A DNA stretch of 64,000 nucleotides, taken from NCBI GenBank assembly GCA_022559845.1, contig CM040118.1, positions 263,027,519 through 263,091,518 on the forward strand, written 5' to 3'. The position numbers and the translations under genes are program-made. A model generated the notes under the pieces. The model made no database searches and was not told the DNA's origin. It worked only from the letters and a program-made list of their open reading frames with translations. This document shows positions 10,706-22,420 of this stretch, one piece after another. The DNA is from Amorphophallus konjac. Its lineage: Eukaryota > Streptophyta > Magnoliopsida > Alismatales > Araceae. How positions within the stretch are numbered: the first letter of the stretch is position 1; each line of letters starts with the position of its first letter.

Positions 10706-12328
10706 CTATCTTTTGCCCTTGATTTCAACAGTAATTCTTGAATCCTTTCTTGCTCTTAGTTCATCATTTTTCAAGGTGAGACAGTCATGTACAGTGTGAC
10801 CAAGCATGCCACAATGAAAGCAACAAACATTCACTTTATGAGAGGCATGGTAGTCATCATGGCTTTTCCTGTTGTGCATGTCACGACTAGCAGACTTAGG
10901 TTTCTGTTGTTGCATGAGAGTCTTCTCTTTCTGCTTACCAATGTGTTTTTGGTTTTTTTGAGCAGTATGCGGTATTGAGAGGTGGTAAAAAGTGCTGGCT
11001 TCATTCTTACCCTTGATAGAAGTGATGTAGGCCTTGCTTCCGAAAGATCGTTGGTTTTTGGGTTTGTAACCTAAATCTTCCTCATGATGACTTACTCTTG
11101 ATTCCAAGAGTCTGTTCATGCTTTCCTTATCCTGCATACACTTAGACAGAGAGTCATTTATATCTTTGATTTTATTCTTCAATGAGGAGACGTGCAGCTC
11201 GGTTTCAGCGAGGTCCTCCTCACACACAGCCAATTGCTCATTGAGCATAGCATTAACCCCCTTGTAATTTTCAATCTCCATTTGAAGTTCATTTAGTTTT
11301 TCAGAACTATCATGGGCAATACCCTTGCCCTTCTCATAAATGGACAGTCTTTCAAGCAACATGTCGTTTTGTTCTTTTACCATTTTTATTTCTTCAATCA
11401 ACATTTTATCAGGGATTAGCTTGTCCGACATGGTTTGTTCATTAGAGATTGATTTAGGTTGGTTTTGAAGTTGTCTTATGATTTCTTCCAACCAAGTGAT
11501 TTCAGCTTGAAGGATTCCATTTTCATCTGTTAGGCATGTAATGGTTTGCTTATTCACATCCAAGTCAGATGTGAGAGTGTCATTTAGCTCTTCAAAAGCT
11601 GAACAATTGTTATAGAAAGGACTTTCATTTTGACGGATTGGTTGGATTTTAAGTTTTCGAACAGTCTCTTCCAACCTTATGATTTCTTCTTGAAGGATTC
11701 TGATTTCATCATTTAGACACATGATGTTTTGTTTGTTTAGATCCAAGTCAAGGGCAAGAGTATTATTGAGCTCTTCAAGGTTGGAACAATTTTCACAAGT
11801 ACGACTCTTACCTTGACTATTTTTCTTCAAATCCTTTTTCAATCTTTTGTTTTCAGATTTTATTCTTTTGTACTGCTCGATCAACTGATCATATGCACTC
11901 ATCAGCTCTTCAAAAGTAAAGTCTTCAGAATCAGAGCTTACCTGAGATGAGGATAGATTGCTTGGCTGCTCTGATCGGCCAGCCATAAGGCATTGATGCT
12001 CTTGATCTTCATTCTCATGGATGTTCATCAACACCTCCAAAACTTGCTTAGCTATGCTGCAGGTAGACACAAGATCAAGTAATCTGTCATCAACCGCAGC
12101 TTTGATTAAATTGAGTGTAGCAAGGTTATTGTTATGTTTGGTCTTATGTTTAGCTGACCATACATTTGAATCTGATGGCAGCTCATTTGGACTAATGTAT
12201 ATAAGGTTCCATAATTGTGGATCTGTGAATTTGACATAGACGTACATTCCTCTCAACCATATTGAAAAATCTAAACCATCAAAAATAGGTGGAGAAACCT
12301 TTGAAGCATGTGTAGCAGATGAAGCCAT
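10706..12328 (-). CDS. gag: Copia-type Gag of element B, open frame
   Basis: A 540-codon frame without stops. I chose the ATG at 12326-12328 (MASSATHASK); the frame stays open 25 codons further up, but that part has no ATG and runs into the primer site. Residues ~14-45 match the N-terminal motif of plant Copia Gag (PPIFDGLDFSIWLRGMYVYV). The usual central capsid part with the first zinc knuckle is missing: NIHEN runs straight into EDQEHQCLMAG, normally found well downstream, so an in-frame internal deletion is likely. Two ~60-residue coiled-coil repeats follow, each with an EELN(N/D)TL motif, then a CCHC knuckle at about 503-516 (CFHCGMLGHTVHDC). Gag would assemble particles and bind RNA in the cytoplasm. 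That it is still made is inference. Confidence 0.85.
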   Translation of the reverse strand: MASSATHASKVSPPIFDGLDFSIWLRGMYVYVKFTDPQLWNLIYISPNELPSDSNVWSAKHKTKHNNNLATLNLIKAAVDDRLLDLVSTCSIAKQVLEVLMNIHENEDQEHQCLMAGRSEQPSNLSSSQVSSDSEDFTFEELMSAYDQLIEQYKRIKSENKRLKKDLKKNSQGKSRTCENCSNLEELNNTLALDLDLNKQNIMCLNDEIRILQEEIIRLEETVRKLKIQPIRQNESPFYNNCSAFEELNDTLTSDLDVNKQTITCLTDENGILQAEITWLEEIIRQLQNQPKSISNEQTMSDKLIPDKMLIEEIKMVKEQNDMLLERLSIYEKGKGIAHDSSEKLNELQMEIENYKGVNAMLNEQLAVCEEDLAETELHVSSLKNKIKDINDSLSKCMQDKESMNRLLESRVSHHEEDLGYKPKNQRSFGSKAYITSIKGKNEASTFYHLSIPHTAQKNQKHIGKQKEKTLMQQQKPKSASRDMHNRKSHDDYHASHKVNVCCFHCGMLGHTVHDCLTLKNDELRARKDSRITVEIKGKR

Positions 12329-12390
12329 TTTCTCAAAATTCACTGGGATCTTTCCCTGCAGATCGTCGGATCTGGGAATAGCAGATCTTA

Positions 12391-12402
12391 GCTCTGATAC
12401 CA
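12391..12402 (-). other. Primer binding site of element B
   Basis: On the minus strand TGGTATCAGAGC, matching plant initiator Met-tRNA, two bases inside the right LTR (the 5' LTR in element sense). Confidence 0.92.
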
Positions 12403-13181
12403 ATTGTTTGGTCCCACGGAGTGCAATCGGATCTAGAAGGGGGGTTGAATAGATCCTATTAATAACTTTGGCCTATTTAAACTTTGACTCCTTAAAAACA
12501 TAGACCACTCCTATAAGGTAAATGAATCACATAAGCACACAGTGCAGCGGAATAGATAGGAATGGAACAAGTAATAACGTTAAACCCAATGCCCAGTTCA
12601 GACAGGTTGACACTTCTAGTGGGAAGGTCGACACTTCTTCAGCAGGATCCAGCTATGAAGTGAGCTGGGGTCTGCTCTTCAGGGCAGTGAGGTCAACACC
12701 TCTAATATATCAGGGCAACACATGTTGACTCTTTACTGAAGAGAGGTCGACACTTCTCGAACCACATTTGTGATCTTTGAGAGGTATAAGCCTTGGAGTG
12801 CAGGGATCATGAAGCCCAACATTAGAACATGAGATGGCTTGCAACAAGCATAAGTGTGTGTATGCAATGTTGATCACTCAGAGTGCATATGTGTGTGAAT
12901 GTAGTGGTGATCAACCAAGGTGTATGCGAGTCTAAGCCAGGGAATCTCTTAGCAAGACTTTTACCTTGACGCCTGTATGCAAGGTTGCAGCAGGCCGACC
13001 AAATGATGTAGTCAAAGTGCTAAGGCCAATTAAAGCACAGATGAAATAGAAGGAGCAATATTAGAGTGCTTGAGTGTGCAAATGAAATAACCAAGATTAG
13101 GAGCACACGAACCTATGAAATAGGGATAGAGGATATGGAACAAGCTCACAATGTATACAACCCACAACACAAGGATTTTAA

Positions 13182-13237
13182 GGTGGTTCGGTTGTTAGGC
13201 CACAACCTACGTCCACCCCTCACCAAACTCGGTGAGG
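13182..13237 (-). other. Double-hairpin RNA element, right LTR of B
   Basis: Copy of 4566-4621 with all stem arms unchanged (GGTGG at 13182-13186, GGTGAGG at 13231-13237 on the plus strand). Mini-hairpins follow at 13243-13310. Confidence 0.75.
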
Positions 13238-13953
13238 CTTTCCAGCTGACACACAGCTTGATCCGCTGAGCAACACAGCTTGATTACACAGCTGAGTAGC
13301 ACAGCTTACTTTCTGCTGACTAACAGCTTGAACCATCTAGAAGATCTGATCGTCTCTTCCTCTGAAACCACAGAGGGAACCCGGTCCCTAAATAGGGGAT
13401 CAGAGAAGCTAGATATATTGGTGATAGACGAACCATAAAAAATAGAAACTGAATACTGCAAGTGCAGTGGAGAATCAATAGAGACAATGTAGACACCAGC
13501 CGAAGGAATGGATCAAGACATCGGAACTGGTGAGTGCAGCTACAAGATTGGATCCAAGGATCCTTTCTTTCAGGCACCGGTAGACTGCAAGATTTTTCTT
13601 CTCTCTCAAGGCTGCTCTCTCTTCTTCTTCTTCTCTCACAGCACTGGACTAAGTCCAATAGGTGCTGGGGCTGCTCTCATGCTACTTAGGAGTATTTTTC
13701 GTAGAATGGTCTAGGGCGTGGCACTTTGTGGACGGCAGCAGCAGCTTCAGTTGAGTAAGCTTGGTATAAATAAGAAGACCAGTTGAGACAGCCTGGGAGT
13801 ATTGCACGCCAAGAAGTCTTCCTTTGGACCAGTGAATCAACGAAGTATTCCCCCCAAAGATTCCTTGAAGCGTGCGCCAGAAGGTGAGAGCTAGAATGTC
13901 TTCTATAGCGAATGCCATGTGTGATGTTGATAATCAATAAGAGGATGGTGACC

Positions 13954-13958
13954 ATATC
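13954..13958. repeat. Target site duplication of C, left copy (ATATC)
   Basis: ATATC occurs here and at 21552-21556. B's left LTR has a single ATATC at the same place (about 5338-5342), which is the empty site. Confidence 0.95.
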
Positions 13959-15802
13959 TATGACGACCCTAGAGATCCGGATATCGATAACCTGATATCA
14001 TCGATTTACCGATACCAAGAGCTCGGGGAAGCCACCCAAGAGGCTGATGAGGCCTCATAAGGGTTAGTGAGTGTTTGTCGAGGGGATGTATAACGAATAG
14101 AAATTACACGCGCAACATTAGCTGAAGCATTCATTTGAAATTTAAATGGAAGCAAATATATGTATATATATATATATCAGAGTGATAAATTTATACAAGT
14201 AGTCCAGTTTCATATATCACAAGTCCCACACTCTATAATGGTCCAAAAGTAATTAACTACATGGGACATAGCCCGGCCAAAAGAAGGAAAAAGGGCAAAC
14301 TGACCACTAACCGACCACTGATAGACCACTGTTGGCTCTAAGACTTTTTGCCAAAAGCACGAGAGAATCCTGCAGCCGGTTGCTCCGCCTCACCTGTAAA
14401 AGGAAGGTGGTGAGTCTCACAGCAGAGACTCAGTAGGGTTCACAGAAATCCCTAACTCGCAACAAACTAAAGGAAAGCAGTAAGCTAAAAGAAAGCAGCA
14501 AAGCATGCATTGGCATAATTAAAAGACAATCTAATAAAGCTCTAAAACTAACTAAACAGTTTATAAACAGCTAACTAATATGCCAATCTAATTCAAATGC
14601 GAGTACTCGAAATCTACCAATAGTCAATAACTCAATCATTCCCAAGTGACAAGAGAGAGAAGGAGAGGAGATCCACCAGAAGAAGAAACCAGATGCATCT
14701 ACTGACGGCTTACACTGCGTCTCAAGCATCTATGCAAGCTTGATCATAGCAAGCGAGATGCGTAACAGTACCAGAAACAAGTAACTAGTTAGAGCAACAC
14801 TCGTCAGTGTCAGTTCAAGTCTCTGACCACATGTGCACACACTGGCTCGTGCCTAGAGCCAGGCCTCTAGCTAGTATTCCCCTCCGTAGGACGCTACAGT
14901 TGGACTGGAGCCCACGGAACTAGCTTAAAAACCGTATCATGGGACTACCCCACCACCTCTCCCGGGTGGGATCAACACTAAAAGTCGTCAGGCTACGACT
15001 GATGGTTCCATCACTAGAAAAGAGAATCTAGCTCTATTGGGATCTAAAAACAAGCCATAATTTATGATAAAGACTAAACATGGCAAATATGCAAGATTAA
15101 ATGCATAACTGGTCGAATCATGTTAAAATGGCAATTATTCATTAATTATATGCATAAATATCTGATTATGCTAAAATGGCAAATATGTAACTATTAAATG
15201 CATAGTTAATTGAATATGCTAAAATGGCCATTATTCAATGATTCAATGCATAAATAATTGGATATGCTGAAACAATTATTCCATAACTAAATGCATAAAT
15301 AATTGACTATGCTAACATGGCAATTATGCAATGCAGAACGCATAATTAATTGAACATGATTGAATTAAAATGTTGCAAGAAATGGCGGATGAATGAAAAC
15401 CACCCCAATTTATGAAATAACCATCACATGGCGAGGATGCGATATTAAATGCATAATTAAACAAACATGCATAAATCGTAGAACAAGCAGTTAAATTAAA
15501 GCCGTTATTGCCTTAGGCGGTCGAACGACGAACCGCCACGTGTTGCTAAACGGACTAGCCGTGAGATTTCTACCGCCATTAAAATTTAAATTATTTACGC
15601 GGTCTAATCGTCAGCCGCTCGGGTCAATAAATGATTTATGGCGGACCGTTATAAAAGCTAGAATAATTGAAACATAGTCCTTACCGGAGAGCCGGATCCA
15701 CCGGAATCATAATCGAATCCCCTCCCGGTCGACTCAAATCGACGAGAGATATAATATTTGACCTGTTCCGTGCCAATCCATCATCTCAATACAACAATTT
15801 AT

Positions 15803-16122
15803 TATCTATGAACTCAGCGACGATGGGCATGTTGCAGTTAATCTATGAACTCAGCGACGATGGGCATGCGATAGTTAATCTATGAACTCAGTGACAATGG
15901 GAATGCGATAGTTAATCTATGAACTCAGCGACGATGGGCATGCTATTGTTAATCTATGAACTCAGCAATGATGGGCATGCTGTTAAAACATAAGGACGAT
16001 GGACATGCTATTAAAACATAAAGACAATGGGCATGCTGTTGTTAACCTATGAACTCCGCAATGATGGGCATGTTGTTGTTAATCTATGAACTCAGCGATG
16101 ATGGACCTGCTATAGTTAATCT
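15803..16122 (-). repeat. ~36-bp minisatellite in LTR C, left copy
   Basis: About nine degenerate units of the form ATCTATGAACTCAGCGACG followed by ATGGGCATGCTATTGTTA. Two units are shortened (AAAACATAAGGACGATGG type, 15985-16030). The GATGGGCATGC core is nearly constant. Right-LTR copy: 20379-20664. Confidence 0.85.
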
Positions 16123-16129
16123 AATGGGG

Positions 16130-16760
16130 CTAGGGCAACGATCCCCCAACCTCAAACGCGATGAAAAATGCCCGATTCGGCCGTGAGCAATCCGAGGGTA
16201 GTCGTGGTTCGCTCGTTCCCGACCGTCTCTCCACTCCACGGCTTATCCCGGGGTGATGCCACGGCGTTCCTCTTCGCTCGGAACGAGGATAGAAGGTCGT
16301 CCCCCCACCGGATCTTGACCGAGGATGACGATTCCACCGTAAGAAGCTGAGGGAGAAAGCCGCCGATGTCGCCGCAGGGTTCGCACCACCGCGTCGGGGT
16401 CGGAGCCAACGAGGGTGCGGCCGCATTCTCCACTCCTGTAGGCTCGCCGGGGAGGCTCCGACACCTCCACCATGGCCTTCGGGTCGTCGGCGCACCGAGA
16501 AGGAGAGGAAGGGCGAGGGGGGTCGCCAGTTTCGCGGGTCCACGGGGTGAGGATGCCACCGCGCCCCTCCCCCTTGCGGCCTTGGGTCACCGTCGCCATC
16601 CTCCGCCGTGGCCGGCCGGTCGCCGTGCCGAGAAGTGGACTGCGGGACGGGGGGGAGTGGCCGATCGCGGCTTTCCCCTGTGCGCCTGCGGGTTCCTATG
16701 TGTTCAGTCGAAAGGAGGAGGGGGGAAGAAATGAGGAAAGTGAGAAAGGGGGGGGGGCAT
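16130..16760 (-). other. GC-rich, CpG-rich block in LTR C, left copy
   Basis: A sharp switch from AT-rich flanks to strongly GC-rich sequence with many CG dinucleotides. Several overlapping open frames of about 100-137 codons occur on both strands, as expected from base composition; none resembles a protein I recognise. The block recurs in the right LTR at about 20690-21310. Possibly the promoter region of the element (inference). Confidence 0.6.
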
Positions 16761-16993
16761 CAGTTGGGTAAAAAAAATGATTAGAATATTATTTTTTTTA
16801 TTTTTAACCTTAATTTGCATTCTAAACCCCCAAAAAATGATAATTATACATATACTTATTAATTTCTTAAAACTCTTTAATATAATTAGATTAAATACTA
16901 GAAAAGCCCATAAATTTCATAAAATTAGCCAAAATTCATGGATTAAATTCCATTATATTACCGGTAAATATCCGTTAAAGAACGGGTCTCACA

Positions 16994-17007
16994 GTCCCTC
17001 CCTCCAA
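16994..17007 (-). other. Polypurine tract of element C
   Basis: GGAGGGAGGGAC on the minus strand, directly next to the 3' LTR. Confidence 0.85.
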
Positions 17008-17029
17008 ATAGAAATTTCATCCTCGAAAT

Positions 17030-18382
17030 TTAAAAAGAAGAACAAGGAGAGAGCTGAAAGAAATCATAGTCTTCGGAGAGAAATGAATGGGAAACACCTG
17101 AATCAAATAAAACACGAGCTGCATGGCCATAAATCATAATCGTACCTTCCACGAGATGAGAGGCCACAACTTCAACACGAGTAATATGAGAGACCTTCCC
17201 TTTTTGCTTCGTGCCCGCTTCGGTAGATTGCTGGGAAGAAGACACTGAAGCTTGAGGATAATACTGTTGATGTTGAGGTGGTGGAGGAGGTCTAAACTGA
17301 AATGGTTGTGGTTGAGAAAACTGAGAAAACAGCATCGGTTGCGGCCTCAGAGGACAATCTCGAACCACATGTCCCGATTGATCACATCGAAAGCAAACCA
17401 CCGGCATCGAACACGGCTTGCCTGGGTGGCTCCCACCACATCTCGGACATTGCCTCGACTGACTCGCCACTGAACGCTGACACTGTTGGAAAGAAGGTGC
17501 CGATTACTGCACAGTACCCAAAGAAGCTTGACCGCCATACCGCTTCTTAAACTTCTTGAATTTCTTAAATTTGGGTTTAGAAACAGGAATGCCACTGGCA
17601 GCAGGTACAGCAGATGGAAATCCTGCCACAGACGACTGACTGACTTGCTGAAACTGCACACTCGGCTAGCTATTAGCTTGCTGACGCTGCACAATCTGAT
17701 GTACGAGCTCAACCTAGGTTCACCCTTGAGCTCTTGTAATATCAAGTTCTAATGCTGCAGCTGCTTGATATGCCAAATCCATCTCGGCCACCCTGGTTGT
17801 AATCAGAGGCTGTCTCAATTCCGGCCTCAGCCCATACAAGAAACGCCGAGTTTTCAAGTTTTCATCAGCAAGAATCTGTGGGGCATAACGACCCAATTCC
17901 ATAAACTTGTTTCGATACTGCAAGACTGTCATATTGCCTAGAGCCAAGTCCACAAACTCATGCATTTTGGCCATTCTCAAATATGCTGGACCGTATACAA
18001 GCTTGAACGATGTGACAAACTCCTGCCATGTGATCTGACGAAGAGGACGAGATCTGAAAGCAACCTCCCACTCTATGGTCCACCACGAGAGTGCTGCTCC
18101 CTGAAGTTGAAAAGTAGCTAGCATAACATTTTCATCCTCTGTGCCCTCCATAGAACGGAATACACGCTCAGTTGCATCTAGCCACACTCTGGCTGCATCG
18201 GGATCTGCTTGTCCCTCATAAGTCGGTGGGTGGACCAGCAAAAATTCTTTCAAGGCTCTGCCACGGCCACCAGGAGGCAAATCGGCTTGAAGAGAAGGAT
18301 TAGCTTGAACTTGAGCTGGCACATTAGCCGGAGGAGAAGAACCAATTCCTTCCCTCGAGACGTGTGCCCTTCTAGGTGACAT
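17030..18382 (-). pseudogene. gag: Broken Ty3 gag with protease stub, element C
   Basis: A single frame of about 450 codons from ATG at 18380-18382, broken by four stops: TGA 17720-17722, TAG 17714-17716, TAG 17666-17668 and TAA 17504-17506. The first 220 codons are a Ty3 retrotransposon Gag (PPTYEGQADPDAARVWLDAT, later YRNKFMELGRYAP). Two zinc knuckles follow, CPRCGGSHPGKPC and CFRCDQSGHVVRDC, then a Q/P-rich linker. The frame reaches the protease active site as LFDSGVSHSFLS (usual DSGA/DTGA) and ends about 20 residues later, 37 bases before the LTR. Pol is missing. The stops fit C-to-T decay of Arg and Gln codons. Confidence 0.88.
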
Positions 18383-18517
18383 TTTGATCTAAATGGAAAC
18401 ACGTAATAACCGAAAATCCATCAGTAATCACGGAAAACATCCTAAGCCAGCAGTAGACTCACATGGACTTGTTCTAGACTAATGCAATTCCAATTCCTTA
18501 TACAAATCCTCAACACC

Positions 18518-18529
18518 GCTTTGATACCA
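18518..18529 (-). other. Primer binding site of element C
   Basis: TGGTATCAAAGC on the minus strand, two bases inside the right LTR. One base differs from the TGGTATCAGAGC of the other elements. Confidence 0.88.
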
Positions 18530-18531
18530 AC

Positions 18532-21500
18532 TGTGATGACCCAGGAGATCCGGATACCGATAACCCGATATCATCGATTTACCGATACCAAGAACTCGGG
18601 GAAGCCACCCAAGAGGCTGATGAGGCCTCGTAAGGGTTAATGAGTGTTTGTCGAGGGGATGTATAATGAATAGAAATTACACGCGGAATATTAACTAAAG
18701 CATTCATTCAAACTTTAAATAGAAGCAAATATGTATATATCAGAGTGGTAAATTTATACAAGTAGTCCAATTTCATATATCACAAGTCCTACATTGTACA
18801 ATGGTCTAAAAGTAATTAACTACACGAGACATAGCCCGGCCAAAAGAAGGAAAAAGGGCAAACTGACCACTAATCGACCACTCACAGACCACTGCTGGCT
18901 CTAAGACTTTTCGCCAAAAGCACGAGAGAATCCTCCAGCATGTTGCTCCACCTCACCTGTAAAAGGAAGGGGGTGAGTCTCACAGCAGAGACTCAGTAGG
19001 GTTCACAGAAATCCCTAACTCGCAACTAACTAAAGGAAAGCATAAGCTAAAGGAAAATAGTAAGCTAAAGGGTAGCAAAGCATGCATTGGCATAATTAAA
19101 AGATAATCTAATAAGGCTATAAAACTAACTAAGTAGTTTATAAACAGCTAACTAATATGCCAATCTAATTCAAATGCGAGTACTCGAAATCTACCAATAG
19201 ATAATAACTCAATCATTCCCAAGTGACAAGAGAGAGAAGGAAAGGAGATCCACCAGAAGAAGAAACCAGATGCATCCACTGACGGCTTACACTGCGTCTT
19301 AAGCATCTACGCAAGCCTGATCATAGCAAGCGAGATGCGTAACAGTACCAGAAACAAGTAACTAGTCAGAGCAACACTCGACAGTGTCAGTCCAAGTCTC
19401 TGACCACGTGTGCACACAATGGCTCGTACCTAGAGCCAGACCTCTAGTTAGTATTCCCCTCCGTAGGACGCTACGGTTGGACTGGGGCCCACGGAACTAG
19501 CTTAAAAATCATATCATGGGACTACCCCACCACCTCTCCCTGGTGGGATCAACACTAAAAGTCGTCGGGCTATGACTAGTGGTTCCATCACTAGGAAAGA
19601 GAATCTGGCTCTATTTGGATCTAAAAACATGCCATAATTTATGATAAAGACTAAACATGGCAAATATGCAAGATTAAATGCATAACTGATCGAATCATGT
19701 TAAAATGGCAATTATTAATTAATTATATGCATAAATATCTGATTATGCTAAAATGGCAAATATGCAACTATTAAATGCATAGTTGATTGAATATGTTAAA
19801 ATGGCCATTATTCAATGATTCAATGCATAAATAATTGGATATGCTAAAACAATTATTCCATAACTAAATGCATAAATAATTCACTATGCTAACATGGCAA
19901 TTATGCAGTGCAGAACGCATAATTAATTGAACATGATTGAATTAAAATGTTGCAAGAAATGGCGGATGAATGAAAATCACCCCAATTTATAAAATAACCA
20001 TCACATGGCGAGGATGTGATATTAAATGCACAATTAAACAAACATGCATAAATTGCAGAACAAGCAGTTAAATTAGAGCCGTTATAGCCTTAGGCGGTCG
20101 AACGACGAATCACCACGTGTTGCTAAACGGACTAGCCATGAGATTTCTACCACCATTCAGATTTAAATTATTTACGCAGTCTAATCGTCAGCCGCTCGGG
20201 TCAATAAATGATTTATGGCGGACCGTTATAAAAGCTAGAATAATTGAAACATAGTCCTTACCGGAGAACTGGATCCACCGGAATCATAATCGGATCCTCT
20301 CCCGGTCGACTCAAATCGACGGGAGTTATAATATTTGACATGTTCCCTGCCAATCCATCATCTCAATACAATAATTTATTATTTATGAACTCAGTGATGA
20401 TGGGCATGCTGTAGTTAATCTATGAACTCAGCGACGATGGGCATGCGATAGTTAATCTATGAACTCAGCGACGATGGGCATGCTATTGTTAATCTATGAA
20501 CTCAGCAACGATGGGCATGCTATTAAAACATAAGGATGATGGGCATGCTATTAAAACACAAAGGCAATGGGCATGCTGTTGTTAATCTATGAACTCAGCA
20601 ACGATGGGCATGTTGTTGTTAATCTATGAACTCAGCGATGATGGGCATGCTATAGTTAATCTAATGGGGCTAGGGCAACGATCCCCCTACCTCAAACGTG
20701 ATGAAAAATGCCCGATTCGGCCGCGAGCAATCCGAGGGTCGTCGCGGTTTGCTCATTCCCGACTGTCTCTCCACTCCACGGCTCGTCCCGGGGTCAAGCC
20801 ACGGCATTCCTCTTCACTCGGAACGAGGCTAGAAGGTCGTCCCCCCACCGGATCTTGATCGAGGATGATGATTCAACCGTGAGAAGGGGAGGGAGAAAGC
20901 CTCCGATGTCGCCGTAGGGTTCACACCACCGCGCCGGGGTCAGAGCCGACGAGGGTGCGGCCGCGTTCTCCACTCCTGTAGGCTCGTTGGGGAGGCTCCG
21001 ACACCTCCACCATGGCCTTCGGGTCGTCGGCACACCGAGAAGGAGAGGAAGGGCGAGGGGGGTCACCAATTTCGCGGGTCCGCTGGGTGAGGACGCCGTC
21101 GCGCCCCTCCCCCTTGCAGCCTTGGGTCGCCGCCGCCGCCGCCACCGCCTTGGGTTGCGGCCGCCGTCCTCCGCCGTGGCCGGTGGGTCACCGCACCGAG
21201 AAGAGGAAGGCGAGAGAGGGGGGGTGGCCGATCGCGGCTTTCCCCTATGCGCCTGTGGTTCCTTCTTGTTCGGCCGAAGGGGGAGGAAATGAGGAAAGTG
21301 AGAAGGAGGTGGGGCATCGATTGGGTAAAAAAAATGATTAGAATAGTATTTTTTTTATTTTTAACCTTAATTTGCATTCTAAACCCCCCCAAAAGGATAA
21401 TTATACATATACCTATTAATTTCTTAAAACTCTTTAATCTAATTAGAATAAATACTAGAAAAAGCCCATATATTTCATAAAATCAGCCAAAATTCATGGA

Positions 21501-21551
21501 TTAAATTCCATTATATTACCGGTAAAGATCCGTTAAAGAACGGGTCTCACA
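18532..21551 (-). repeat. LTR of element C, right copy (5' LTR)
   Basis: 3020 bp, starting TGTGATGACC and ending GGTCTCACA. It matches the left LTR, including the minisatellite (20379-20664) and the GC-rich block. Differences are more frequent than between the LTRs of F, so C looks older than F. Confidence 0.93.
20379..20664 (-). repeat. ~36-bp minisatellite in LTR C, right copy
   Basis: About eight units of the same repeat as at 15803-16122. The unit count differs by about one between LTRs, so the array changed after insertion. Confidence 0.83.
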
Positions 21552-22064
21552 ATATCCCATAACATTTAATGTGTTGCTTGCCGTGATCTTCCTATTGGCT
21601 GGTCGCAGCTTTAAGTACAAGGATAGGTATGATGGCAATCAGTGTGAAGGAGCAAACCAGATCTCCCTTTAGACAGCACCAGATATTTACAATAACTCTC
21701 CCTCAGATATTCAGTCTTCTCATTCTGCTCAAATTTACTCTTGTGCGTACAATGGCTAGTTGGACAGCCCATTGGTCGACAACAAGATGGTGGCAGACTG
21801 CAGAGTGTCCTATTCTCAGTAGCAGACAGTATGGATAGGTAGACAGTGAAGACTTACATTGTGGCAGACAAAAGTGACTCTTCCAGCTGGATTTCTGACA
21901 AAACCATCTCCAAAGTGTAGACAAATGAGTGATAAGATGTTAGAGCAAGGGTCAGACCTCGGGACGTGGTCCAGACCCCAAAATCCTTAATTTTAATGAT
22001 TTGTGGTTCCTTTTTCTCTCTCTGGATGGCCCACTGATCTGACAGTTTATTGGCTTGAGGATTT

Positions 22065-22420
22065 CTGGAAGAAAAAGGGTGTCGACCTCCTATATGAAAA
22101 GAGTCGACACATCTTAATAGAATAGCCAAATGAGCACTTCTTAGAAGAACAAGAGTGTCAACCTCCTGCATGAAAAAGAGTCGACACATCTTAGTAGGAT
22201 ATTCAATAGAGCACTTCCTGGAAGTACAAGGGTGTCGACCTCCTGCGAGGTAAGTGTCGACACAACATAGTGAGATAGCCAGTAGAGCGCTTCCTAGAAG
22301 AACAAACGATGTCAACCTCCTGTAAGGTAGGTGTCGACACTTCTTAGTAGTATAGTCAATAGAGCGCTTCTTATAAGACAAACGGTGTCGACCTATTGAG
22401 AGAGACATGTCGACACATTC
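22065..22420 (-). repeat. ~75-bp GTCGAC tandem array, right LTR of B
   Basis: Same five-unit array as 5845-6200, with several GTCGAC cores altered to GTCAAC. A minus-strand frame of 184 codons crosses it and reads as repeated peptides; I treat it as chance. Confidence 0.8.

Larger units (their letters stand above)
13959..16993 (-). repeat. LTR of element C, left copy (3' LTR)
   Basis: 3035 bp, matching 18532-21551 base for base over long stretches with scattered differences. It contains an AT-rich middle with many TGCATAA motifs (15060-15500), a tandem repeat block (15803-16122), a GC-rich block (16130-16760) and an AT-rich terminal part. No gene is supported. Confidence 0.93.
13959..21551 (-). 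mobile_element. Element C: gag-only Ty3-type retrotransposon inside LTR B
   Basis: Two ~3.0-kb LTRs flank only 1.54 kb of internal DNA holding a primer site, a broken gag with two zinc knuckles, a protease stub and a polypurine tract. Reverse transcriptase, RNase H and integrase are absent. Ends are TGTGA/TCACA in the right LTR; the left start has mutated to TATGA. It resembles TR-GAG elements but on a Ty3 background, unlike B. Orientation is minus, from PBS and PPT. LTR share of the element is about 80%. Confidence 0.9.

Noticed and set aside
16130..16771. Overlapping open frames of 99-137 codons on both strands
   Set aside because: They lie in a GC-rich LTR block where stops are rare by composition. 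They are not conserved as frames in the other LTR and show no domain I recognise.
21854..22408. 184-codon minus-strand frame with repeated peptides
   Set aside because: It reads through the tandem array in LTR B. The matching region of the left LTR has a shorter, different frame, so it is not a kept gene.
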